The position numbers and the translations under genes are program-made. From the NCBI GenBank assembly GCA_937888955.1, contig CALAQW010000104.1:1-42715 (forward strand): a stretch of DNA of 42,715 nt, in the 5' to 3' direction. The notes beneath the pieces were generated by a model. That model was not told the DNA's origin, searched no databases, and saw nothing but the letters and a program-made list of their open reading frames with translations. The DNA is from an uncultured Alphaproteobacteria bacterium. Its GTDB lineage: Bacteria > Pseudomonadota > Alphaproteobacteria > UBA11222. Below are positions 16,770 to 25,779 of the stretch, piece after piece; position 1 is the first letter of the stretch, and each line of letters opens with the position of its first letter.

Positions 16770-17789
16770 TCAGCCTTCAATCGTCCAGGTATTGCCATCC
16801 CTGAGCAGCGCATTGAGCTGCGCACCCGGATGCCTGCTCTCTTCAGCTTCGACCTGACCGAGAATGCCGCTTTCGTAGCTTTCCACCGGATCACAATAAA
16901 GCACGCCGATCGCAACCGGGAATTCCGGCCCGCTCATCCGCGCAAGCAATCCTGCAATGATGCGGTTCTTCTCGTCATGGACAAGAATATCATCTTCGGT
17001 GACCCCATCCTGTCCCACCGTCACGACTTCGAGTGCCAGCGTTTTGGGGTCAAGGCGGATGCCCTTATCCTTTTCCTTTCCGAACAGAAGCGGCTTGCCG
17101 TCTTCCACCTCGATCTGCGTGTCGGCAGCTGTCTTCTTGGCGGTAAAATGTTCAAATGCGCCATCATTATACACGACGCAGTTCTGAATGATTTCCACCA
17201 TCGAGGTGCCCCTGTGGGCATGGGCGCGGGTCAAAACCTCGGTCAGGTGTTTTTGGGAAATATCGATCCCGCGCGCCACAAAACGCGCCCCGGCGCCCAG
17301 CGCGAACTGCAAGGCATTGGCTGGCTGGTCGACAGAGCCTTGCGGCGTCGAAGGCGACCGGGTCCCCACCCGCGATGTCGGCGAATACTGCCCCTTGGTC
17401 AGGCCGTAAATTTCGTTATTGAACAGCAGATACTGCACATCGACATTGCGGCGCAGCAAATGGAACAGGTGATTACCACCAATGCTGAGCGAATCCCCGT
17501 CACCGCCCACGACCCAGACATCAAGCGTGGGATTGGCGAGCTTAACGCCCGTCGCAATTGCCGCCGCGCGACCGTGGATCGTATGAAAGCCGTACGAATT
17601 CACATAGTAGGGAAACCGCGCGGCACAGCCGATGCCGGAGACAAACACAGTGTTATCCGGCGAGGCGCCGATATCGGCCAATGTTTTCTGAACACCTTTC
17701 AGAATGGCATAGTCGCCGCAACCAGGGCACCAGCGCACTTCCTGATCGGTTGCAAAATCGGCAGGGGTTAATTTGGTCGGGGCGTTCAT
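16770..17789 (-). CDS. korB: 2-oxoacid:ferredoxin oxidoreductase, beta subunit
   Basis: A 339-residue thiamine-diphosphate subunit of a 2-oxoacid:ferredoxin oxidoreductase, most likely 2-oxoglutarate synthase. The enzyme oxidatively decarboxylates a 2-oxoacid to acyl-CoA and reduces ferredoxin. Visible: the [4Fe-4S]-type Cys pair WCPGCGDY near residue 22, a further Cys in GIGCAARFPYY, the TPP/Mg motif GGDGDSLSIGGNH near 100, and LLFNNEIYGLTKGQ. The ATG at 17789 has GAGG upstream. It follows korA by 82 bp. A ferredoxin-linked enzyme of this kind in an alphaproteobacterium suggests ferredoxin use in the TCA cycle or microaerobic growth. No ferredoxin gene is next to it. Confidence 0.9.
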   Translation of the reverse strand: MNAPTKLTPADFATDQEVRWCPGCGDYAILKGVQKTLADIGASPDNTVFVSGIGCAARFPYYVNSYGFHTIHGRAAAIATGVKLANPTLDVWVVGGDGDSLSIGGNHLFHLLRRNVDVQYLLFNNEIYGLTKGQYSPTSRVGTRSPSTPQGSVDQPANALQFALGAGARFVARGIDISQKHLTEVLTRAHAHRGTSMVEIIQNCVVYNDGAFEHFTAKKTAADTQIEVEDGKPLLFGKEKDKGIRLDPKTLALEVVTVGQDGVTEDDILVHDEKNRIIAGLLARMSGPEFPVAIGVLYCDPVESYESGILGQVEAEESRHPGAQLNALLRDGNTWTIEG

Positions 17790-17871
17790 TTGCCTCAAGC
17801 TCCCTTATCGCACTTCTTGTAATTTCTCACTGGCCATTCGCCCCGCACAGCCGTGCCGGACATCGCACTAT

Positions 17872-19761
17872 CTATTCGGCGGCTTTCGCCTGAGACAGGC
17901 TTTCTTGAATGGCCTCTTCAATTTCAACGATCTTGAGCGGCTGCCCGGAAACCTTGTTCAACCCTTCGGCCGGGACAAGCAATTCCGCGCGCAACAATGT
18001 CCGCAGCTGACCGGTATTCATCTCCGCAACGATCACCTTGTCATAACTGTGCAAAAGCTCGCCCAGATTTCGCGGCAGCGGCCAGATATAGCGCAAATGA
18101 ATATGCGACACGTCATAGCCCTGATCGCGCATATTCGATACACCGCGATTGATCGGCCCATAGGTCGACCCCCACCCCACGACGGCAAGCTTGCCACCTG
18201 GCGCACCAAGTTCAACCTCCTGCTCGGGAATATCATCTGCGATCTGATTGATCTTTTGATGCCGCACATCGGTCATCTTCTGATGGTTGGCCGGCTCATA
18301 GGAGATATTGCCGCTGTCATAGTCACGCTCGATCCCGCCGATCCGATGCGTGAGGCCCGGCGTGCCAGGCACGGCCCACGGACGCGCCAGCGTTTCCGGA
18401 TCACGCAGGAACGGGTGGAAACCTTCGGGGTCCGTCCGTTTTTCCTTCGGGAAGGGCGTGTATGTCGTCATATCGGGGATCAGCCACGGCTCAGCCGCGT
18501 TGGCGATATAGCCATCTGACAACAACGTTACCGGCGTCATATACTTCGTCGCAATACGCACCGCTTCAATCGCCGTATCGAACGCATCACCGGGCGAGCG
18601 GACCGACAGCACCGGCATCGGCGCATCGGCATTCCGTCCGTAAACAGACAAATAAAGATCTGACTGCTCCGTCTTCGTCGGCATGCCGGTTGACGGCCCT
18701 GCGCGCTGCGTATTCACGACGATAAGCGGCAGCTCTGTTGCAATTGCAAGGCCGATCGCTTCCGTTTTCAGGGCAACGCCCGGTCCCGAACTTGCGGTAA
18801 TGCCCAACTTGCCGGCATAGGAACCGCCGATCGCCGCGCAAACCGCCGCGATTTCGTCTTCCGCCTGAAAGGTCACAACACCGAATTCCTTCAGCCCCGC
18901 CAGAATATGTAGAACCGGCGAAGACGGCGTAATCGGATAGGAGGCAAGCAGCATCTCAAGCCCGGCAAGCTGCGTTCCCGCAAGCAATCCCCAGGATAAA
19001 GCCTCACTACCCTGCACAAGCCGATATTCGCCCGGCTCAATTTCTGCCTGACCGACGGTGAATTTCGTTGCCTCACCACTGATCTCGGCGGTTTCGCCAA
19101 AAGCGTGACCCGCCTTGAGCGCGGCAATATTGGCTTCGGCAACCTCGGGCGCCTTGCCACCGAATTTGCCCTGCAGCCAATCGACAGTGGGTTGCGGATC
19201 GCGGTCATACATCCAGTAGACAAGACCAAGGGTCCACATATTCTTGCACCGAAGCGCTTCTTTCTGCGACAAGCCAAGCGGCTTCGCCACATCGAGCGTC
19301 ATGCTGGAAATATCGATTTCCATAAGCTGATACTGCGCCAACGTGCCATCTTGCCGCGGATCCGCCGCATAGCCGGCCTTGGTCAGATTACGTTCGGTAA
19401 AGCTGCCCGAATCGAGGATAACCAATCCACCCTCGCGCAAATTGGCAATGCTGACCTTCAATGCCGCCGGGTTCATGGCAACCAGCACGTCATACTGATC
19501 GCCCGATGTCTTGATAACCCGGGAGCCGAAATTGATCTGGAAGGCGGAAACGCCAAAGGTCGTGCCGACCGGCGCGCGAATTTCCGCAGGAAAGTCAGGA
19601 AATGTCGCAAGGTCGTTACCCGCAAGCGCTGTTGCCGAAGAAAACTGGCTACCAGTCAACTGCATGCCATCGCCTGAATCGCCGGCGAACCGGACAACGA
19701 CGGAGTCGATCTGCTTCCGCTGACTATCGGGGGACCCCGAACTCGCGACTGAACCTTCCAT
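17872..19761 (-). CDS. korA: 2-oxoacid:ferredoxin oxidoreductase, fused gamma-alpha subunit
   Basis: A 629-residue subunit that joins the gamma domain (about residues 20-200, starting VVRFAGDSGDGMQLTG) to the alpha (pyrimidine-binding) domain (about 240-629). The alpha domain includes SYPITPSSPVLH, an ITASSGPGVALKTEAIG loop and an RAGPSTGMPTKTEQSD segment, where the Arg-Thr motif binds CoA and substrate in this family. It pairs with KorB to form the TPP enzyme. The N-terminal ~17 residues are Ser/Gln-rich and may be an extension; the ATG at 19761 lacks a good ribosome site, so a slightly later start is possible. A long intergenic region lies upstream. Confidence 0.9.
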   Translation of the reverse strand: MEGSVASSGSPDSQRKQIDSVVVRFAGDSGDGMQLTGSQFSSATALAGNDLATFPDFPAEIRAPVGTTFGVSAFQINFGSRVIKTSGDQYDVLVAMNPAALKVSIANLREGGLVILDSGSFTERNLTKAGYAADPRQDGTLAQYQLMEIDISSMTLDVAKPLGLSQKEALRCKNMWTLGLVYWMYDRDPQPTVDWLQGKFGGKAPEVAEANIAALKAGHAFGETAEISGEATKFTVGQAEIEPGEYRLVQGSEALSWGLLAGTQLAGLEMLLASYPITPSSPVLHILAGLKEFGVVTFQAEDEIAAVCAAIGGSYAGKLGITASSGPGVALKTEAIGLAIATELPLIVVNTQRAGPSTGMPTKTEQSDLYLSVYGRNADAPMPVLSVRSPGDAFDTAIEAVRIATKYMTPVTLLSDGYIANAAEPWLIPDMTTYTPFPKEKRTDPEGFHPFLRDPETLARPWAVPGTPGLTHRIGGIERDYDSGNISYEPANHQKMTDVRHQKINQIADDIPEQEVELGAPGGKLAVVGWGSTYGPINRGVSNMRDQGYDVSHIHLRYIWPLPRNLGELLHSYDKVIVAEMNTGQLRTLLRAELLVPAEGLNKVSGQPLKIVEIEEAIQESLSQAKAAE

Positions 19762-20110
19762 TGGTTTTTATTACCCTGCGTACCGCACGTCCGGGACGTT
19801 CTATGGCCCCATGAACGAGCTGTTATCCACCACAGTACCAGATTTCCATCCTCGGAAACCGGCGCTTCCTCCGTTCCTACTATACGTGCTTTGCACGCGG
19901 ACGCCGAAACGAAATGTCCGGCATAGGGACAGATTACTAATTTATGAGCATTTTATGCCATCGCGGTGACATTTGCACATAGCTAAGGCAGCAAATAACA
20001 AGCGCGGGGCCGGTTTGCAACCAGCCGATTCGCGTAAATGCGACAAAACCGCCAGGCGCGCATCGGCGCAAGCGAGGTTGATAATATGCAAAAGACCGTC
20101 TGGATACCGT
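19762..20110. other. 349-bp intergenic region upstream of korA
   Basis: I find no gene here. It holds a small palindrome, ACGTC-CGG-GACGT, around 19788-19800, and a short hairpin, CGTGC-TTT-GCACG, around 19885-19897. On the minus strand a TATAGT hexamer next to that second hairpin could be a -10 box for korA, but there is no good -35. Confidence 0.4.
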
Positions 20111-20329
20111 TCAGGGACGCATGAAGACCTGATCGCCGTCCGGGTCAAGATTGTCGATATGAAACTGCAATTCGCTGGCGATGTCGCCCAATGGCCGGCT
20201 TTGGCGGTAAAGGTTCAGCACTTCCTCGAGAAATGCCCGGCCCAGTACATCTGCGGGAATTTTGTGCGCCTCGGCCTCGGTCAAAGCGGCGGCCATTTTC
20301 TGCCGGGCAATTTCATTCGCACTGGCCAT
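20111..20329 (-). CDS. Small conserved-looking hypothetical protein
   Basis: A 72-residue soluble protein, acidic in the middle, with no signal peptide, Cys or membrane segment. The first 30 residues form a likely helix (ANEIARQKMAAALTEAEA), then IPADVLGRAFLEEVLNLYRQ suggests a second helix, and the tail FHIDNLDPDGDQVFMRP is more extended. I do not recognise a family. Reasons to call it: a GGGAGC ribosome site 7 bp before the ATG, codon use like the neighbours, and a position 108 bp after purA on the same strand. Confidence 0.6.
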   Translation of the reverse strand: MASANEIARQKMAAALTEAEAHKIPADVLGRAFLEEVLNLYRQSRPLGDIASELQFHIDNLDPDGDQVFMRP

Positions 20330-20437
20330 GAGCCTGCTCCCTACGGTTTCGCATCAAGATCGCATTTTGCGCAAAAGCAGTCCCTCAAAGGCAATCGGGC
20401 ATTAAGCCGCAGCAGCCCCATTCACGAAACCTTTCGG

Positions 20438-21730
20438 TCAGTCAGCAAAAGGGTCGTGCACCAGAATCGTGTCGTCGCGCTCCGGACTTGTCGACAGCAA
20501 CGCGACTGGCGTTTCGATGAGTTCCTCGATCCGGCGGATATATTTCACCGCTGTCGCCGGCAAATCCGCCCAGCTTCGCGCGCCTTCGGTACTTTCGGAC
20601 CAGCCCGGCATGGATTCATAGATCGCTTCGACCCGCGCCTGATCACGCTGGGTACCCGGCAGATAATCGATCTCCTGCCCGTCGATACGGTAACCGACGC
20701 AGACTTTCAGCTCTTCCATACCGTCCAGGACATCCAACTTGGTCAATGCGATCCCGTGCACCCCACCGGTCTGCAAGGCCTGCCGCACCATGACCGCATC
20801 GAACCAGCCGCAACGACGCGACCGCCCGGTGACAGTCCCGAATTCGTGACCGCGTTCGCCAAGCCCCTTGCCGATTTCATTATCCTGTTCGGTGGGAAAC
20901 GGCCCTTCGCCGACGCGTGTTGTATAAGCCTTTGTAATTCCCAAAACATAGTCGAGCGCATCCGGGCCGATCCCCGCCCCGACTGCCGCCTGCCCCGCCG
21001 CCGTATTAGAAGACGTCACAAACGGATAGGTGCCGTGATCAACATCAAGCATTGTGCCCTGCGCACCTTCAAACAGAATGCGCTTCCCCTGACGGCGGGC
21101 ATTGCCCAACGTCCGCCAGACCGGTTTTGCAAATGGCAGTATTTTTGGTGCGATCGCAAGAAGTTCGGCAATCAACGCATTGCCATCGACCTCAGCCTCT
21201 CCCAGACCCCGGCGCAGGGCATTGTGATGCGCCAGCAGCGCCTCAACCCGGCTTTCAAGCACCTCCGGATCGGACAAATCGATGACCCGCAATCCCCGGC
21301 GACCGACCTTGTCTTCATAGGCAGGCCCGATCCCCCGCCTTGTCGTGCCGATTCTGGTGCCTGAATTGCTGTCTTCGCGGGATGTATCGAGTTCCCGGTG
21401 CACAGGCAGGATCAGTGCCGCATTCTCCGCAATCTGCAGATTCTCCGGCGTGATCGCCACACCCTGGGTGGCAATCTGCTCGATTTCCTTGAGCAATGCC
21501 CACGGATCGATCACAACGCCATTGCCCAGAACCGAAAGCTTTGACGCGCGGACGACACCCGACGGCAGCAAACTCAACTTATAGGTAACGCCATCAATCA
21601 CCAGTGTATGGCCGGCATTGTGACCGCCCTGAAAGCGCACCACGACATCGGCCCGCTCTGACAGCCAGTCCACAATCTTGCCTTTGCCCTCGTCACCCCA
21701 TTGAGAGCCGACCACCACTACATTCGCCAT
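20438..21730 (-). CDS. purA: Adenylosuccinate synthase
   Basis: A 430-residue enzyme that uses GTP to join IMP and aspartate into adenylosuccinate, the first step from IMP to AMP. The N-terminal phosphate loop [14 protein letters not shown] (residues 8-21) and GGHNAGHT (36-43) are intact. Further along are the IMP-site loop [14 protein letters not shown] (~128-141), [20 protein letters not shown] and [13 protein letters not shown]. Length is exactly that of the family. The gene lies 107 bp behind serA, and that gap contains a perfect 8-bp hairpin and a possible -10 box, so it may be transcribed both with serA and from its own promoter. Ribosome site GAGAGGA. Confidence 0.96.
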   Translation of the reverse strand: MANVVVVGSQWGDEGKGKIVDWLSERADVVVRFQGGHNAGHTLVIDGVTYKLSLLPSGVVRASKLSVLGNGVVIDPWALLKEIEQIATQGVAITPENLQIAENAALILPVHRELDTSREDSNSGTRIGTTRRGIGPAYEDKVGRRGLRVIDLSDPEVLESRVEALLAHHNALRRGLGEAEVDGNALIAELLAIAPKILPFAKPVWRTLGNARRQGKRILFEGAQGTMLDVDHGTYPFVTSSNTAAGQAAVGAGIGPDALDYVLGITKAYTTRVGEGPFPTEQDNEIGKGLGERGHEFGTVTGRSRRCGWFDAVMVRQALQTGGVHGIALTKLDVLDGMEELKVCVGYRIDGQEIDYLPGTQRDQARVEAIYESMPGWSESTEGARSWADLPATAVKYIRRIEELIETPVALLSTSPERDDTILVHDPFAD

Positions 21731-21754
21731 TTCAGTCCTCTCGCTAATCCTCAG

Positions 21755-21777
21755 GGCGCGTCACAACCCGACGCGCC
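21755..21777 (-). promoter_or_regulatory. Hairpin in the purA leader
   Basis: On the minus strand GGCGCGTC and GACGCGCC (21777-21770 and 21762-21755) pair over a 7-base loop, ending 24 bp before the purA start. Upstream, TATAGT near 21782-21787 could serve as a -10 box, with a TTGCAT 19 bp before it. No T-run follows, so it is a leader structure rather than a serA terminator. Confidence 0.4.
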
Positions 21778-21837
21778 GGCTGCACTATAGCGCCGCATTG
21801 CCGGCTCCATGCAATCCCGATTGTCTTTCTACGCGCG

Positions 21838-23415
21838 TCAGAATTCGAGCGCCTTGGCCTGCCGCACCATCGGCAACTCACGCACCTTCGCCAGAACGGC
21901 ATCGGGGATTTTCTCATCCACCTCGATCAAAGCGATCGCATCGCCATGGGGGGCGTTGCGCCCCAAATTGAAGGTCGCGATATTCAGCCCGTGATCACCC
22001 AGCACCGTCCCCAGCATGCCGATAAAGCCGGGCTTGTCCTCATTGGTGACATACAGCATATGATGGCCGAGTTCCGCCTCCATATTGATGTCTTTCACCT
22101 GGATGATCCGGGGATTGAGATCGGAGAACAAGGTGCCAGCCACGCTGCGGCGCTGCTTTTCGGTGACGACCGTCAAGCGCATATAGGTGTGATAGGCCCC
22201 CTGCTGCGGGCCCTTGGTTTCGCTGACGCGAATCCCGCGTTCCTTTGCGATATTGGGCGCGTTGACCAGATTGACACTCGACAAGAGCGGTGTCAGAAGC
22301 CCGCACAGCGCCATCGCACTCAACGCCTTTGTGTTGAGGTCCGCGACCACCCCCTCATACTCGATCTCGACTTCCTTGATGCCTGTCTCGGTCAACTGCC
22401 CGGCAAACAGGCCAAGCTGTTCGGCAAGTCGCATATAAGGCGCAAGGGCTGTGGCTTCTTCCGCGCTGACCGACGCCATATTCAATGCATTGCGCACCGC
22501 GCCTTCGACAAGGAAATCAGAAATCTGTTCAGCCACCTGCAAAGCGACATTTTCCTGCGCCTCTGACGTCGAGGCACCAAGATGCGGTGTCGCCACGACA
22601 TTTTCGTGCCCGAACAGCGGGTTGTCGGTCGCCGGCTCCTGTTCGAACACATCGAGCGCGGCTGCCGCCACCTGTCCGTTTTCCAGCGCGGCCAGCAGAT
22701 CCTTCTCAACGATCAATCCGCCACGGGCACAATTGACGATTCGGACGCCTTTCTTCATCGCGGCAATTGCGTCTGCGTCGATGATATTGCGCGTCTGATC
22801 AGTCAAGGGTGTGTGCAGCGTGATGAAATCGGCGCGTTTAAAAAGCGCCGGCAGTTCAACCCGTTCGACCCCCAATTCCCGGGCACGTTCGGGCGACAGG
22901 AACGGATCATAGGCAAGTACCTTCATCCGCAGGCCAATGGCGCGGCTTGCCACAATCGCGCCGATATTGCCGCAACCGATAAGCCCCAGCACCTTGCCGG
23001 TCAGCTCGACCCCCATGAAGCGGGATTTTTCCCATTTGCCGGCCTTGGTCGACTCGCTGGCCTGGGGGATCTGCCGGGCAACCGCAAACATCATGGCAAT
23101 TGCGTGTTCGGCGGTCGTGATCGCATTTCCGAACGGCGTATTCATGACAACGATGCCGCGTGCGGTTGCCGCAGGAATATCGACATTATCGACACCGATC
23201 CCCGCCCGACCGATCACCTTCAAATTATCGGCGGCGGCGATAATGTCCGCCGTTACATTAGTGGCGGACCGGATCGCCAGCCCGTCATATTCACCGATGA
23301 TCTCGCGCAATTCTTCGGGCGAGAGGCCTGGCTTTACATCCACCTCCACGCCGCGCTCACGAAAAATCTCGGCTGCCCGAGGGCTCATCTTGTCTGAAAT
23401 CAATACCTTTGGCAT
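21838..23415 (-). CDS. serA: D-3-phosphoglycerate dehydrogenase
   Basis: A 525-residue enzyme that oxidises 3-phosphoglycerate to 3-phosphohydroxypyruvate with NAD+, the first step of serine synthesis. The length and domain order match the long form: substrate and cofactor domains (1-~315; NAD loop GLIGCGNIGA near residue 145, catalytic Arg/Glu/His in VNCARGGLI and ATPHLGAST), an intervening domain (~320-450) and a C-terminal ACT domain (~450-525) beginning around MLYVTNEDKPGFIGMLG. The ACT domain suggests feedback by serine. The ATG at 23415 has an excellent GAGGAG site; an open frame reaching back to 23553 is not needed. It follows serC by 94 bp. Confidence 0.95.
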   Translation of the reverse strand: MPKVLISDKMSPRAAEIFRERGVEVDVKPGLSPEELREIIGEYDGLAIRSATNVTADIIAAADNLKVIGRAGIGVDNVDIPAATARGIVVMNTPFGNAITTAEHAIAMMFAVARQIPQASESTKAGKWEKSRFMGVELTGKVLGLIGCGNIGAIVASRAIGLRMKVLAYDPFLSPERARELGVERVELPALFKRADFITLHTPLTDQTRNIIDADAIAAMKKGVRIVNCARGGLIVEKDLLAALENGQVAAAALDVFEQEPATDNPLFGHENVVATPHLGASTSEAQENVALQVAEQISDFLVEGAVRNALNMASVSAEEATALAPYMRLAEQLGLFAGQLTETGIKEVEIEYEGVVADLNTKALSAMALCGLLTPLLSSVNLVNAPNIAKERGIRVSETKGPQQGAYHTYMRLTVVTEKQRRSVAGTLFSDLNPRIIQVKDINMEAELGHHMLYVTNEDKPGFIGMLGTVLGDHGLNIATFNLGRNAPHGDAIALIEVDEKIPDAVLAKVRELPMVRQAKALEF

Positions 23416-23509
23416 CGCAATGCTCCTCTGCCACGCCCACAAGATCAGGGCGTCAATAAATCTCGAAAAAGCGAATTCTGCATGGAATCTTGCACCGGTC
23501 AGGCACAAG

Positions 23510-24688
23510 CTACCCGGCGGCTGTCGCGCGGATTTCCGCCCACGCCCAGTCAAGCCACCCCGTCAAGGCAAAAAGATCCTTGGTTTCCACGGTACCGCCG
23601 CCCCACAGACGCAATCCCGGGGGTGCGTCCCGATAGGCATCGATGTCATAAGCAACATCTTCAGCTTCCAGCAACGCGCCGATCCTTTTCGCTGTCGCTG
23701 CCTGCTCAGATTCCTCAAGGCCTGTGAACCATGGATCGATTATCTGTAGACAGATTGATGTGTTGGAACGGGTCGCGGGATCAGCAGCGAGGAAATCAAC
23801 CCAGTCGCTTTGCGCCACCCACTCCGCGATCACCTGAAGATTGGCATCCGCCCGGCCGATCAGCGCCGGTAAACCACCAATCTTTTCAGCCCAGTTCAAG
23901 GCGCTCAGATAATCCTCAACCGCGAGCATCGAGGGCGTGTTAATCGTCGCCCCTTTGAACAAATCCTCGGTTAGCTTGCCGGCTTTCGTCATCCGAAACA
24001 ATTTAGGCAACGGCCAAGGTGGGGTATAATTTTCAAGCCGTTCCACAGCACGCGGCGACAAGACCAGCATGCCATGCGCCGCTTCGCCGCCCAGCACTTT
24101 CTGCCAGGAGAATGTCACAACATCGAGCTTGTGCCAGGGCAGTTCCTGCGCAAACGCGGCCGAGGTCGCATCACAGATCGTCAGCCCCTTACGGTCATCG
24201 GCTATCCAGTCCCCGTCAGGCACACGCACCCCGGACGTCGTTCCGTTCCAGGTAAACACGACATCGCGGTCCGTATCGACGGATGCGAGATCAGGCAAGC
24301 CACCATAATCCGCCTCGATCACCCGTACATCGTCGAGCCGAAGCTGTTTAGTCACATCGCTGACCCAGCCCGATCCAAATGATTCCCACGCCAGCATATC
24401 GACGCCGCGCGCACCTAGCAGCGACCAGAGCGCCATCTCGACCGCCCCGGTATCGGATGCCGGCACAATCGCCAAACGGTATTCCTCCGGCAGACGAAGC
24501 AAATCACGGCTCTGCGTGATTGCAGCAGACAATTTGGCCTTCCCCGCTTTCGAACGGTGCGAACGGCCCAAACATGCATCTTGGAGGTTTTCGAGAGACC
24601 AGCCCGGGTGCTTCGCACAGGGACCGGATGAAAAATGCGGATTTTCCGGCCGAACTGCCGGCCGGGGAGTATGACTTGTGGCAACCAT
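23510..24688 (-). CDS. serC: Phosphoserine aminotransferase
   Basis: A 392-residue PLP enzyme of fold type I that transaminates 3-phosphohydroxypyruvate with glutamate to O-phosphoserine. It belongs to the alphaproteobacterial/archaeal-like SerC group (opening [18 protein letters not shown]) rather than the E. coli type. The PLP lysine is in [11 protein letters not shown] near residue 198; [15 protein letters not shown] holds phosphate-binding residues, and CDATSAAF carries the PLP aspartate. I chose the ATG at 24688: the AGAAGG site is nine bases ahead of it but touches the alternative ATG at 24697. It heads the serC-serA transcription unit, with a promoter and a pseudoknot-like leader directly upstream. 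Confidence 0.92.
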   Translation of the reverse strand: MVATSHTPRPAVRPENPHFSSGPCAKHPGWSLENLQDACLGRSHRSKAGKAKLSAAITQSRDLLRLPEEYRLAIVPASDTGAVEMALWSLLGARGVDMLAWESFGSGWVSDVTKQLRLDDVRVIEADYGGLPDLASVDTDRDVVFTWNGTTSGVRVPDGDWIADDRKGLTICDATSAAFAQELPWHKLDVVTFSWQKVLGGEAAHGMLVLSPRAVERLENYTPPWPLPKLFRMTKAGKLTEDLFKGATINTPSMLAVEDYLSALNWAEKIGGLPALIGRADANLQVIAEWVAQSDWVDFLAADPATRSNTSICLQIIDPWFTGLEESEQAATAKRIGALLEAEDVAYDIDAYRDAPPGLRLWGGGTVETKDLFALTGWLDWAWAEIRATAAG

Positions 24689-24697
24689 TGGCGCCAT

Positions 24698-24738
24698 CCT
24701 TCTGTAAAGCTTCCCGTTGGGAGGAAGCGGCCCAACGC
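24698..24738 (-). ncRNA. serC leader RNA candidate with H-type pseudoknot potential
   Basis: On the minus strand the arms CGTTGGG (24737-24731) and CCCAACG (24721-24715) make a 7-bp stem with a 9-base loop. The loop contains GCTTCC (24728-24723), which is the exact complement of GGAAGC (24714-24709) just 3' of the stem, so an H-type pseudoknot can form. The ribosome site AGAAGG follows within ten bases. A conserved serC leader motif whose last helix abuts the ribosome site is known upstream of serC-serA in alphaproteobacteria; position and gene context fit. I have not been able to compare it with the published consensus. Confidence 0.5.
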
Positions 24739-24739
24739 C

Positions 24740-24768
24740 CGTATATGACGGCGACAACGGGCTGTCAA
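24740..24768 (-). promoter_or_regulatory. Sigma-70 type promoter of serC-serA
   Basis: A perfect TTGACA (24768-24763), a 17-base spacer and TATACG (24745-24740) on the minus strand. The predicted start, near 24733-24738, falls at the edge of the leader stem, so the exact start decides how much of the stem is transcribed. Confidence 0.65.
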
Positions 24769-24825
24769 CCACCTACATGCTGCACCGCACAAACACCGGA
24801 CGATGTAGAAAAATAGCGCTCTGGC

Positions 24826-25704
24826 TCAATTCATTCCGAGGATTTTTCGCGTTTCCTCGGGCGTTGCAACGTCACGCCCGACGGATTTCGCAACATCCAC
24901 GAACATCGCAATCAGCTCCGCATTCGTCGGCGTGCCAACTTCCTGATACGCATGATCGCCCAGCCCCACAGAAATATGTCCGCCTGCGGAAATGATCTTC
25001 TCCGCCAGATTAAGCAGATTGCCGCCATAGTTATAAACCGTCCATTCGATCGGCACATCGTCAGGCAGCAGATTAAGATAAGCATCAAGCCCTGCGGGGC
25101 TTGCCGGGTGCCCTGCTGAAATCGGCCCCTCGGTCAGGGTCAGGCCAAGATAAAGCGGTTCTTCAAGCAGCCCCATTTCATGGAAAATCAAGGTTTCGCG
25201 CAAATAGGAAATATTCCACGCCACCGCGCAGGGTTTTAACCCCGCATTCCTGATCGCCTCGGCAAAATAAAGCAGCGTCTCGGTCGTGTTGACATACATT
25301 TGATCCGTCGTCAGATATTTCTTCTGACGCGGGTCATAGATGTCGATATTCGTGCTGCCCATATCCATTGGCGCAAGGTCAGGCCGGGTGCGCGAATCCT
25401 TCGCCATTTCGAGAACATGGGCAAGCCTGCCTTCGGGCGATGCCTCCAGCGTATTCGCCCCTAAAGTGGGATGGATCAGCAGGTCGCAAACCTCATGCAC
25501 CCGCGCAACCGTTTCGGCATAGCGCACTTCATCATGGCAGGGCGCGCCATTGTCCTGACGCGCATGAAAATGCAGGATACTTGCCCCGGCTTCACGCACC
25601 GCTGCCGCATCAGCGGCAATTTCCTCTGACGTCCAGGGTACATGCGGATTGCGCTTGCGCATGGCGTATTCATTGACCCGCGCCTCGATAATCAGCTTTT
25701 CCAT
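24826..25704 (-). CDS. Beta-keto acid cleavage enzyme (BKACE/Kce family)
   Basis: A 292-residue zinc-dependent TIM-barrel enzyme of the family once called DUF849. The prototype, Kce, cleaves 3-keto-5-aminohexanoate with acetyl-CoA to acetoacetate and a new acyl-CoA in lysine fermentation; relatives accept other beta-keto acids. The Zn-binding His pair is in ILHFHARQ (residues 45 and 47), and the CoA/substrate region includes PMDMGSTNID and GGHISVGLGDHA. Length is usual. The start has a GGGAGGGAAG site. It lies upstream of the serC promoter and 75 bp after an esterase gene. The substrate is unknown; carnitine-like or amino-acid-derived keto acids are possible. Confidence 0.88.
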   Translation of the reverse strand: MEKLIIEARVNEYAMRKRNPHVPWTSEEIAADAAAVREAGASILHFHARQDNGAPCHDEVRYAETVARVHEVCDLLIHPTLGANTLEASPEGRLAHVLEMAKDSRTRPDLAPMDMGSTNIDIYDPRQKKYLTTDQMYVNTTETLLYFAEAIRNAGLKPCAVAWNISYLRETLIFHEMGLLEEPLYLGLTLTEGPISAGHPASPAGLDAYLNLLPDDVPIEWTVYNYGGNLLNLAEKIISAGGHISVGLGDHAYQEVGTPTNAELIAMFVDVAKSVGRDVATPEETRKILGMN

Positions 25705-25779
25705 TCTTCCCTCCCCTGTTTGTCCGGCTGCGCGATTGTTCGTTTTCCTGCACAGCCAGACTTTTTGTTATTCAGCTAT

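Noticed and set aside
19942-20148. Small minus-strand open frame in the korA upstream region
   Set aside because: Overlaps the end of the better-supported 72-residue gene in another frame and has no ribosome site or conserved look.
19973-21364. Plus-strand open frame (463 codons) opposite purA
   Set aside because: Covers purA in antisense; composition and lack of motifs show it is not a gene.
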